Assembly: GCA_942159475.1 (NCBI GenBank)
Contig: OW804094.1
Location: forward strand, 61,066,966 to 61,130,965
Reading direction: 5' to 3'
Source: Sthenelais limicola
Taxonomy: Eukaryota; Annelida; Polychaeta; Phyllodocida; Sigalionidae
Length of the DNA: 64,000 bases
The notes beneath the pieces were generated by a model. The model saw nothing but the letters and a program-made list of their open reading frames with translations. It was not told the DNA's origin and ran no database searches. The translations under genes and the position numbers were made by a program. This document shows, piece by piece, positions 36,792-45,822 of this stretch (position 1 is the first letter of the stretch; the number at the start of each line of letters is the position of its first letter).

Positions 36792-37862
36792 TTATTTCAA
36801 GTCACTTTTTACTTCTTCCGGAATAGCACTAATATCCGAAAAGGATGCCATGTCTGGTATTTCAGCCCATTTTACCTTGAGCACATGCTCCACAGCACTC
36901 AAAGTAATGTCGTCTAAGGCGTGTAATCCGTAGTGGGAGTAGGTAGTAATAATCTTTTGTGTGGTCTCTATCAAGTCATTTGAATCTAATGCCAAATGAG
37001 CGCAAGATATATCTCGCTTGCTCACACTTCCCAAAAGCACTCCCATACACCCCCCTTCATGAGCTGCTTGTCCGCCGCTGCCTTGCACGCATCCGATACA
37101 ATTTGCTGCGCGAATTTGATTGTAGTCCCTCCTTAGCATAAAGTCATACACAATTCCAATAAGCTCTTCACTGGAGGGGTAAGAAAATTCCTCTGATTTT
37201 GTCTTTGTCCATGCGTCGGGAAAGTAAGGCTTAACACCCCGCAAAAAATCCTCAGAAGCGTTAATGCAGTTTTGCTCACTCAAATATTTGCTATTGTCAG
37301 ATGAGTTTAAAATGTCTTTCTCACCATCGTACATATCCCAACTAAACAGGCGAAATGTTTTAACTCCTGCTGCTGCTCCTGCTGTGGCTGTTGGCTCCCT
37401 AATATTTTTCTTTTTGCTAGGGGGTGAAAATGAAAATGTACTCCCCCCTCTCTTAGGCGCACAGGCTGCTCCAAATATTCCCCCTGATGTACCCGCAACT
37501 CGCCTAGGAGAGGATGGAGCGGGAGAGGTAGAAAAAGCCTTAAATGATCTCGCCAGCTCTCTTGCTTCGTCCAAAGACAAGTTAAACCATGACCAGCCAT
37601 AAAAGCAATCGCCTTGTTCTTTTTTCTTAGAAATGGTCAGGTAATCTTTTCCTTGAAAGTCCTTTTTAATGCACGTCCAGCCATTTCCACAGTCCGCTTC
37701 TTCCCCACCTAGGATTTGAGTCATAAAGCCAACAATAAGTTCCACTACAGCGAAGGGCATAAATAAATTCCGCGTGGAGCCATCAGCTTTGGTTCTGGAA
37801 AGTTTAACGTTTTTGGTGCTCTCCCTTTTAAGGGTAACTTTCTCGCTTAGTAAAAGCTCCAT
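36792..37862 (-). CDS. Unrecognised Polinton accessory protein, 356 aa, Cys/His cluster
   Basis: No family assigned. The middle is Ser/Pro/Ala-rich with a basic patch (PPSKKKNIREP), which looks like a linker between an N-terminal part with several Cys (DCGNGWTC, GDCFYGW) and a C-terminal part carrying N-C-I-G-C ... A-A-H-E-G-G-C, a possible zinc site. A C-x2-C...H-x(n)-C cluster of this look occurs in hypothetical proteins of animal DNA viruses and Polintons, as I recall, without known function. It is the last gene of a (-) cluster. The start at 37862 is the first Met. No membrane segment. Confidence 0.72.
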   Translation of the reverse strand: MELLLSEKVTLKRESTKNVKLSRTKADGSTRNLFMPFAVVELIVGFMTQILGGEEADCGNGWTCIKKDFQGKDYLTISKKKEQGDCFYGWSWFNLSLDEARELARSFKAFSTSPAPSSPRRVAGTSGGIFGAACAPKRGGSTFSFSPPSKKKNIREPTATAGAAAGVKTFRLFSWDMYDGEKDILNSSDNSKYLSEQNCINASEDFLRGVKPYFPDAWTKTKSEEFSYPSSEELIGIVYDFMLRRDYNQIRAANCIGCVQGSGGQAAHEGGCMGVLLGSVSKRDISCAHLALDSNDLIETTQKIITTYSHYGLHALDDITLSAVEHVLKVKWAEIPDMASFSDISAIPEEVKSDLK

Positions 37863-37928
37863 GTTTGACGTGTGTTGCGTTCCAAGGTTGATAGTAAACT
37901 AATCCTTTTTGATAAAGGTAACACCTAT

Positions 37929-38564
37929 TTATAGGCAACTATATAGGGTCTGAAACAAACTTAACTGCTCGACCAAATCCTGGCGTTTTATAATGCCCAA
38001 TGCAAGCTTTAATTCTTCCATCATTTGCTCGCATGATTTTAACTCAAAAAAACACTTGGAGCACCATGCTCGGAGTAATTCATTCGCAGGGCATGCAGAC
38101 ATTGCTCTTATCGATATTTCTTGCTGAATCTCCTCCATTTTATAAAATGGCACTCCCAAATGTATACCCACAATTTTCCAGTTGCCGTAAATTCTGGAGG
38201 CGATTTGACTCATAATGTCCGGGCACACGGATCCTTTGACTGCGTAATGAGCCATCAAAATCTCACACAGATCACGGCGTTCGCTCTTCTTAAGTGCAAA
38301 GTAAAGCTGCTCATATGCTTGCCTTTCAATATTGACGCCTTGGCGCCACAATAAAATCATTCTCAATGGCGCATCATTTTTAAACATTCCACGTATAATT
38401 TCATTACACCTCAAAAAGGGTGCCAAAGTAACCCAGTCAGCGCCCAACTGGTCGAATATAAACTTTAATTCAGTCTCAAAAGTTAAATTAGAACTATCTG
38501 CTCGATCGAATGCTTGAACCACCCATTGCCATCCAGTACTTGAACTAGAACTTGAACTAGCCAT
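37929..38564 (-). CDS. Tandem death-fold protein (FADD-like plan), 211 aa
   Basis: After a Ser-rich leader there are two helical domains of about 90 residues. The second (about 113-203) reads as a Death domain: SQIASRIYGNWKIVGIHLGV, a Leu-rich middle with ELLRAWC, then ELKLALGIIKRQDLVEQL. The first (about 15-105) repeats the pattern: ELKFIFDQLGADWVTLAPFL, a LLW, then ALKKSERRDLCEIL. It may be a Death or death-effector domain. Two such domains in about 200 residues is the layout of the adaptor FADD, so a decoy that blocks death-receptor signalling is attractive but unproven. The start is taken at Met 38564 (11 bp after the upstream stop) rather than 38624, which would overlap the neighbour. 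Confidence 0.72.
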   Translation of the reverse strand: MASSSSSSSTGWQWVVQAFDRADSSNLTFETELKFIFDQLGADWVTLAPFLRCNEIIRGMFKNDAPLRMILLWRQGVNIERQAYEQLYFALKKSERRDLCEILMAHYAVKGSVCPDIMSQIASRIYGNWKIVGIHLGVPFYKMEEIQQEISIRAMSACPANELLRAWCSKCFFELKSCEQMMEELKLALGIIKRQDLVEQLSLFQTLYSCL

Positions 38565-38575
38565 CTTTTCTTCTT

Positions 38576-39385
38576 TTAAAAGTCCAAAAACCGAGCTACA
38601 GGTTTTCCGTAACAGCAAAAACAACGGCTACAGCGAACCGAATTAGGAGGTGACAAACGATTAGTTAATTCAGCTTTAATGGCAAACAGGTGATGAAGAC
38701 CACGGTTATTACAGCAGCGCGAGGGGTAGGAGGAAAAAACACCTTTCGCAGACTTCAGCATGGACCCACACAAGCATTCGATCCACTGTGTGTCGGGCTC
38801 ACCAGGTACCAAAGTTAAGTCTTTTCTCCAACTAGCATTGAACCAATCACTCTCATTCCACGATGAGTAATTATTCAAATAGATAGCCAAGCTTGTGTGT
38901 CTGCATTGAAGACCGGTCTCATCAAAAATAAGAAGCGGAGCTAATTTCATATAGCTCCCTGCTATTACAGATTCCTTGGGTATGTCTTCATTAAAATAGA
39001 AAAATGCTCTGTAGCAAATTTCTTCATTTGAAAAGTTCATACACTCAAAAATATATCCCGAGGGTAAATCCACGATGCCGGCAGTTTTTTCAATAATTCT
39101 CTCAGCAAACTGATGAGCCAAATGCGTTTTTACCCTGTGTCTAACATTCACAGGAAAAGCCTGCTTAAACAAAAGGTTTACGCCAAGCCAGGGATAAGGA
39201 AAAATCCATCGAGTCGAATCAGGTCTTTGTTCAGCTTTTTCCTTGCTCATGGAAGAAATAGAAATATAAAATTTCTTAAATCGAGCCACATTCAGAAAGT
39301 TGCTAACCCCTTCAGAAGGCTTGTTGCGCGATGACAAATAGGGTTTGTCGCCCGCCGAAACTTGAGTGGCCATGTCTTTGCCCAT
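38576..39385 (-). CDS. Cys-rich Polinton protein, 269 aa (right-end paralogue)
   Basis: Shares with the 307-aa left-end protein the C-terminal array C-x-C-G, CC-x6-H-x-F and C-x-R-C-x-C-C (here CLCG, CCNNRGLHHLF, CSRCFCC). It also shares the upstream P-S/P-G-x3-E...F-x-N-E segment and the HxxL-type strand before it. Overall identity is low, so the duplication is old. Both are (-) strand, one near each terminus. No signal or membrane segment. Function unknown; zinc binding is likely. Confidence 0.75.
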   Translation of the reverse strand: MGKDMATQVSAGDKPYLSSRNKPSEGVSNFLNVARFKKFYISISSMSKEKAEQRPDSTRWIFPYPWLGVNLLFKQAFPVNVRHRVKTHLAHQFAERIIEKTAGIVDLPSGYIFECMNFSNEEICYRAFFYFNEDIPKESVIAGSYMKLAPLLIFDETGLQCRHTSLAIYLNNYSSWNESDWFNASWRKDLTLVPGEPDTQWIECLCGSMLKSAKGVFSSYPSRCCNNRGLHHLFAIKAELTNRLSPPNSVRCSRCFCCYGKPVARFLDF

Positions 39386-39517
39386 GTCTTACGTCTTTTC
39401 GGTCAGAGTTTAAGTGCGGAATTTCTTATGTCACGGCCGGACAGCGCACAGACAATGTCAATGAACAAAATTCTTAACTGTCGGCTATGGTATTTATACG
39501 TACCCTAAGACCACACC

Positions 39518-39769
39518 CTAGCTCGACATTTTGTCGAGGGTTCTGTCAACAAAAAACGTCTCTTCATTCTCCCCATCATCATTAGCATATTCAGCCAAAA
39601 GGGTGAAACCGTCTAAAAGTAATTCACTTTGAATTAGCCTTCGTCTGCTGTCAGTTCGTGAGGTATTTAGTCCGAAAATTTTATATCCATATCGTGGCAT
39701 TATGTGTTTCTTCGAGCGGATTCTATATATAGAGGATTTATCACCAGTTCCATTTCCACTGCGCCTCAT
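39518..39769 (-). CDS. Small basic-headed protein, 83 aa, hypothetical
   Basis: Residues 1-30 are basic (MRRSGNGTGDK, RIRSKKH), and the C-terminal part is acidic (NDDGENEE). It lies first in the (-) cluster, in line with the three genes below it. No domain recognised. The composition looks protein-like, but it could be chance. Confidence 0.45.
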   Translation of the reverse strand: MRRSGNGTGDKSSIYRIRSKKHIMPRYGYKIFGLNTSRTDSRRRLIQSELLLDGFTLLAEYANDDGENEETFFVDRTLDKMSS

Positions 39770-40076
39770 TGTTAATATTCAAATGGATTATATTTATTCT
39801 TTGCATTTTATATAGTTGCATTTTATATACTTGCCGTGAGGCTTGCCGTGAGGCTTGCCGTGTGGGGATTTGGGGATTTTAATTTGTGTTACATTACGCT
39901 CAGCACTTTGGATTACGCTCTGGGCTTTGGACTAAGTTTGGATTGTGAACTGTGTTTCATGGACTGTACCCTTACTGTGGATTACGCTCAGCACCAAATT
40001 GAATTTGTTTGTTGTTTTTTCATTTTTCAGATTATTCAAAGCCTTTATCCATCCACCCAACCAACCAACAAACCAA

Positions 40077-40151
40077 CCAACCACTCACTCACTCACTCAG
40101 TCACTCAGTCACTCACTCACTCACTCACTCACTCACTCCCTCAGACACACA

Positions 40152-40182
<31 letters not shown>

Positions 40183-40265
40183 GCAGCAGCAGCAGCAGCA
40201 CCACCACCAATTACCCACCACCAGCACCACCACCAATTACCCACCACCACCACCAATTACAACAA
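40077..40265 (+). repeat. (TCAC)n, (CCA)n and (CAG)n microsatellites
   Basis: Simple repeats in the 5' region of the acidic gene. Frames through them encode Thr/His/Gln/Pro runs and should not be read as protein. Confidence 0.85.
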
Positions 40266-40270
40266 TAATT

Positions 40271-41588
40271 ATGTCTGCCAACCGTCACCTTTCCGTTAAT
40301 ATAAGTGTGTCTGAGGGAGCACAAATGCTCCTGAGCCTCAGGGGGGAGGAGTATGTGGAGACCCCCGCCTCCCCCGACTCCACCGATCGCCACATGCCTC
40401 CTTTGGAGGCTGCCAACTCCCCAACTGCCCAACTCAGGTGGGACGAGGAGGAGGAGGAGGAGGAGGAGCGGGAGTGGCAAAGGTGGGAGGAGAGGCAGGA
40501 GCGGGAGCAGGCAAAGGAAAAGGAGGAGGGGGAGATAACAGACGAAGAGGAGCAGGAGCAAGGAGATCGGAACGAGGAGGAGGAGGAGGAGGAAAACGTG
40601 CAGCAGGAGTCATCGGAGGGGGAAATGGAGGTTGAAAGCTTCTTACCCCCCTCACCTGCTAGCGAGCGACGCAACCCAAGCCCCAGACCATCTACATCTT
40701 TTAGCCCCCCACCTCTCGACTGCACCCGTGACCCAACTGATCCATTTTATGATTATCCTTTCGACCCTAACAATGAAGAAATTATCCGCGAATTGCTTGG
40801 GCATACGGGTGCTGGAAGTGAGGAAGCTAGGTCTGGGGCTGAAGGGGAAGCCCCAGCTTCAGCAGCTAGGGCTGAACAAAACGAAACTAGAAATGGAGCT
40901 GGGGCTGAACCTAACATCCCCCCAATCAACTTCGTTCGAGAAGTCACCATGTACGATGAGGCTGGGCCCCTGGTAAAGGCAAGGCCAGGCTATTTCGTAA
41001 AGATGCATGTGTTCCCCACCGGTGAGCTAAACAAGTTCACCATGACCTTCGAAATAACACCCGAGGCGTCTTTCCAAATTACAGCATCACCGGTGGGAAA
41101 TTCAATTTGCATCATTACTAAGCCTGGCAGTCACATCACACAAACCAGGAAAATCTCAGCAACAGAGTGGCGAATGTGGATGAGGGCTCCCTTCTTCCAA
41201 ACGGAAGACAGGAATAGGGAGTTGGGGGTGTTTTACATGCACATCCCCCCGATCAAATTTACCTGGTATCCAGAAAGCAAAATGTGGTGTATCGCTGACA
41301 AAAGTCCAATGTCAGAACGCAAGTTTGTCTTGGATACCTGTACACGTAAGTTCGGCTCGTGCTTCGAGTGGAAGAAGGGGGCCATGGACCTCATCATGGA
41401 AAAACGGTGGCCGTAAGTTTTTGTTTTACTCATTTTATTTTTTTACTTTTATTATCTACTCATTTACACGTCCCGCACATATCAATTTTACGCAACATAT
41501 TTTAATAAATATAAATTATAAATAGTTATACGTAGCTAATTCACATCCTTTTTTTTCTAGGGAAATCATCCGATATTTTCACCGGTAA
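40271..41588 (+). CDS. Unrecognised spliced acidic protein, 389 aa
   Basis: Exons 40271-41412 and 41561-41588, split by an intron with GTAAGT donor and T-rich AG acceptor; the last exon adds only nine codons. The N-terminal 200 residues are disordered-looking, with Glu-rich repeats (from GAG runs) and Pro/Ser parts. Residues about 215-380 look folded (PINFVREVTMYDEAGP, PGYFVKMHVFPTGELNKF, ATEWRMWM, IKFTWYPESKMWCIADK). No family recognised. ATG 40271 starts a plausible protein; the open frame upstream to 39836 is low-complexity and contains an intron acceptor-like TTTTCATTTTTCAG at about 40030, so an extra 5' non-coding exon is possible. Confidence 0.65.
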
Positions 41589-43523
41589 ATGGTCCCCTTC
41601 CTCCACTCGAAGATCTTCATTCGCCTCTCTCTCTTGCAGCATGGTGACTTTTTCGTATTTCATATTTCATACACATTTTCATATCATATCATTCCATATC
41701 ATTCCATATCATTCCACTAAAATAAATAAACAAATTAAACAACAGGTAAAGTTAAAAGTTTATGTTTTATTATTATTATTACGTGTTTAAGTTATTGAGT
41801 TTTCTATTTATCGCCATATATAATATGACGAGCGAGCAATATGTACATATATGCCATATATAATATGACAAAAGCTTATATAGCACCACAAAAGCAACAA
41901 GGCATGATAATAATAATAATAATAATAATAATCAAGGTATAATCAGGATATAATAATCATATAAGGTATATAGTCCGGGCATATAACACAAATAAAGTCC
42001 GCAAAGGCGAGAGCAAAGGCAGTCCGGGTATCACAAGCAAGCACATTTACAGCGGGTATAGTCCAAGCACAGGTCAGGAACAGGTCTCTTGGAGTGTGAA
42101 GACACCGGCGACAAGATCCAACAGATCCAACAAGTGTGGCGACAAGATCCAACAGGTCACATCCTCAGGTATCAGCACAGCATAGACACAGCACAGACAG
42201 CATAGGTATCATCCTTACCCTGTTAAAAAAATTTTTTTTTTTTGTAAAATACACCACAAACTTTTTTCATAAATACTTTATGGTGTTATGTGTTATGTCA
42301 ATGCAATCTTAAGTCAAGTGTAATAACGATACAATATGAAGTGACAAAGACTCAAGTGAAGTGTAATAACAATACAAGATGAAGTGACAAAGTCTCAACT
42401 CACAATCTGACTTCAGGAGAAATAAAGATGCGATTTCTCCCTGGTTCCTCCTTTCGCAGTAAAGGACTGTTCCTCCAAGTAAAATACCAAATTTCCAATC
42501 GACAGCCCCATGATGTAAAGTGTACGTCCACTCGGGCGTCACGAAGGGGACCTGCGTTTCTCCTATTTGTTCACCTTGATGGAAGCCTCGGACGGCGACA
42601 TCTACACCGTCGAACAAAATATCCATCCTATAACCATCCTCGGTTACGTGCGAAAGGTATACCATTCTGCAAAAAAAATAAATTCAATAGGCATCAATAG
42701 GTATCAACCAGCGACCAACGCTATCTCACCGAGCCTGCCCCCTCCCCCCACCGGCGGCCATAGCTCGATTTCAAAACCATATCTCACGCGAATCTCACAA
42801 ATATTTCACATTAATCTCAGCTCAAATCAAGCGCATACAAGCCACTAAAGCAACTCCCTTAGTATTCTTGGTATATTCATAAACATGTATCAACACAAAT
42901 TAAACATGCTAATCAACACTTACTTGACTTTGTTCGGTTATAAATCTGAAGTCTCGGAATGTTGAATCTATCGTGGGCTGTTGTTAAAAAAGTCTCAAGA
43001 TGGCGAACCTAAGCTATTTTTAGCTTTCAAATGCAGCAATATCTGCCTCCAAGTTAATTTCCTCTCTCAATCGCACCCCGAAAGATAAGGCTCGAGCCGG
43101 CAAAGGTAGCGCTCAAGCGCCCTCGGACGGTGTCAACGCGAGCAACGACTTCAACACGGGAGAACAGGCCACCACCTCATCGGGTCAAGGCAGTGGAAAT
43201 GAAACACCTGGATCACCCCAGCGCACCGACCTAGGAACTTTCCCACACCACCCCAGTCCATCTTTTCTCCTCCCCCTCTATCCCATATAAATAATCCCCC
43301 TCTAAAATTATTCTTCATCCTTTTTTTCAAACCATCTCTCCGATCCCCCTTATATCATCGCGACTCAAGATACTGTAAGAAGTATAGGGAAATGGGGAAC
43401 CAGCGGATAACCGCTATACACAGCTCTATACACAGCTCTATACACAGCTCTATACAGCGCAACTCACTCCTCTCTCCCCCCTCTTTCCCCACCCCTCTCT
43501 TTCCCCTCCCCTCTCTTTCCCCA
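41589..43523. other. Polinton right-end region with one candidate exon
   Basis: About 1.9 kb before the right inverted repeat. It contains AT-rich sequence, (TAA)n at about 41908-41931, a candidate (-) exon at 42404-42666 (listed separately) and a GC-richer piece at 43060-43250 without a long frame. No other gene seen. Confidence 0.5.
42404..42666 (-). CDS. Candidate exon of an unknown gene family (paralogous to 57819-58087)
   Basis: Bounded by TTTTTTTGCAG acceptor and GTGAGT donor on the (-) strand. It is 263 bp and opens A-ATG. It encodes MVYLSHVTEDGYRMDILF and IGETQVPF, then W-T-Y-T-L. The exon at 57819-58087 has the same opening, same phase, similar length and related residues (G-Y/W-R-M/I...I-x-E-T...W). 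The other exons were not found. Function unknown. Confidence 0.5.
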
Positions 43524-43779
43524 CCCCTCTCCTCTCCACACCACCACCACCACCACCACCCTCTCCCCCACCCATATCCCCCTACCAACGCGCTACGCGC
43601 GCCCACGCGTCTCTACTGCGTCTACCGCGCGCCCTCTCACCGCGTCTACCGCACGCTGCCTGCCGCGCCGCGCGCCGCGCGAGAAAATGAGTAACCTGTC
43701 AATCAAATCGACCAAAATCTCTACCATTTCCTACCATTACTCACAAAAGCGCGGGTTGTCGGTGGTGAGTACTACTACT
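43524..43779 (-). repeat. Polinton right terminal inverted repeat, 256 bp
   Basis: Inverted partner of 5656-5911. The similarity stops at CCCCTCTCCTCTCC at 43524; further inward the two ends diverge. Confidence 0.95.
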
Positions 43780-43785
43780 TACTGG
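43780..43785. repeat. Polinton target-site duplication, right (TACTGG)
   Basis: Exact copy of 5650-5655, abutting the right inverted repeat. Confidence 0.93.
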
Positions 43786-44591
43786 TGCATATCATAATAA
43801 AGGTATAACAATAAGCGCAGGACCTTGCATGAGTGCAGGGCATAGAAAAACCGCCTGGCTTAAAGACGCTGGATGATCCTGAAATGAAATGACTATCCTT
43901 GAGATAAACACTCTAAAGCTATCATATGTCCTGGATGAAAGATTCCGATGAAGACAAAACGATTAAAAGTAACAAATAAGTATCGAATTTTGCTCTGCAT
44001 ACCAATGCGCCAGTGCCCTGTCATGGCCCATTCAAGACAGGCAGGGTATTGGGGACTTATTTACATGCTTTTAAATTAATGAGTTCGGAATTCTTAGATA
44101 TTCAGGGACATCTTTGGGTTTGTCATATACTTGATGTATAAGGCAAAAAGAAAAAATGCGCAGATTTGCGCATGCATAGCTGAGAGTGCATTTTAAAGTT
44201 TATATCAATCCTAACATATTTAATGCAATACAATCGGAAGATGTCACTATCTATACCTATCTATTTCTTTTGAAAAGTTTTTATTCCCAAGAATTTCCCG
44301 TTTGTTTGTCCCCATTTGTATTTAGAGGACCCGCCCGAATCACTAGCGAAAAAAGTTAAATATACTTCCTTCTGACGACCTTGGAAATATACAAGCAAGT
44401 GCGTTGAACAACACCCAAACAATCAAAACATTCGTACCAGTGCGTCCCTATTGTTTATTCTAGAATCACATGGTTGAATACTTAGTAATTAGGCATCATG
44501 TTTCTGCTATACGGTCCCGTGTAAATGTTAACCATGTGGCAGCTGCAATACTGATGAGATAATAGCTTGCGTTATAAGGTGCTATAAGGAC

Positions 44592-44850
44592 CTACTTTAC
44601 GCACAGGGGAAAGCAGGTTTTTCGCCCAGTGCTAGTGTAAACTTGTCTATCGTTCTTGTGATATTCAAATAGAGAAAATTCATTTGCACAACATACAGTG
44701 ATATCATCAGTGAATTGTATTAGCTTTGCTTCTCTTTTGCCAAAGTTAATGCCTTGAATACCTGGGTCTACCCTTATTTGCTCTGCTAATTTCTCCATTA
44801 TAATCAAAAATAAGGAAGACGAGATAGGGTCCCCTTGTTGTTTGTTTAAT
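44592..44850 (-). pseudogene. LINE reverse-transcriptase remnant
   Basis: On the (-) strand the sequence reads QQGDPISSSL, then IIMEKLAEQIR, GINFGKREAKLIQF and TDDI, the region around the catalytic Y/F-x-DD of an L1-like reverse transcriptase (usual ADD here is TDD). Nothing on either side extends it, so it is an old truncated copy. Confidence 0.6.
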
Positions 44851-45611
44851 ATAGAAACTTATCAGCAGTCCAAATAGGATTGAATCGAAATCTTGTCATA
44901 AATTGTACATAATTCCAGTACAGATGAATTTTGTGATGAATTCACATTCTAATTACTTAGACGATATCACCCATATGAACTTTACTGCATATATGCTATG
45001 TTGACAATTAATAGCTGATATCTGAACTAAGCATAATATATGTCTCCTGTACAAGCAACACAACTTCTGAACTTTGTAAAATTATTGATGATTCTGAAAT
45101 AATTTGTCATTTTCTAATGAATATTTGAATAAGTTGTGGGACGTGGGGAACACTTGCATTTGGAAAATCCAATTAGAAGCCTTGAAAATGGACATCTTGC
45201 TCAAACCATTGAATTTTATAAATCAGTATATGCATGTACCTTAATTAATTTCTGTGCATATTTATGGTATATCAGTGGTGGAGGAATTAATGACCTTTGT
45301 CTACCCATTTGGACACTGGAGGTGTTCTCACTCCTCATTGGATATCCATGACGATGCATAGGGGGAGTTAATTGGCTCTCTACCCATGTACAAAAGACAG
45401 TAGGAACTGACAGTTGACCGTTTTAATTTGGCGCTCTAAAAGGAAAGCTGCACATCCACGATGAAACATCCCATCTTTAACCCGCTACACACCTGAACGT
45501 CCGCCGATTTTAACTGCTCCCGATCCGATTTAACTGCTCCTGATCAAGAATTCTAAGGAATAAAGATTTAAATCTATCCATTTTCGGAGACCCACACCAG
45601 GCTGAAATCAC

Positions 45612-45642
45612 TCCCGATTTATTAAAAAAAGATAAATCGGGA
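45612..45642. repeat. Short hairpin, 11-bp stem
   Basis: TCCCGATTTAT and ATAAATCGGGA are exact inverted copies around a 9-base A-rich loop. It may be part of a transposon end. Confidence 0.6.
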
Positions 45643-45822
45643 TGGTTGACCCACACCTAACCAAATTCCCCCCCCGATTAGTATCCCAATTAGTATCCCG
45701 ATGTCGGCCCGATTGAATAACTCCGGATGAGTTACTCATAAGTGATGGTAGGTGGGGTTACGAGCAGCTCGTTAATTTTTGGCGGTAAATCAAACTGCTG
45801 TTTACTTCCTGTCACTCCTGTG

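Larger units (their letters stand above)
43786..45822. other. Right flank of the Polinton, mostly no feature
   Basis: AT-rich sequence without a host gene. It contains a reverse-transcriptase scrap (44592-44850) and a hairpin (45612-45642), listed separately. TTTTAACTGCTCCCGATC-like pieces repeat at about 45510-45545, and GACCCACACC repeats at about 45588 and 45649, which could be the left end of the Harbinger element or a MITE. Confidence 0.35.

Noticed and set aside
40009..40661. Several frames over the TCAC, CCA and GAG repeats
   Set aside because: Repeat shadows of the acidic gene; only the frame from 40271 continues into non-repetitive protein.
42567..42848. + strand frames opposite the candidate exon
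   Set aside because: Only the (-) strand has matching splice sites and a paralogue.
43355..43606. (-) Gly/Trp-rich frame at the right inverted repeat
   Set aside because: Translation of (CCA)n and C/T-rich repeat in the terminal repeat.
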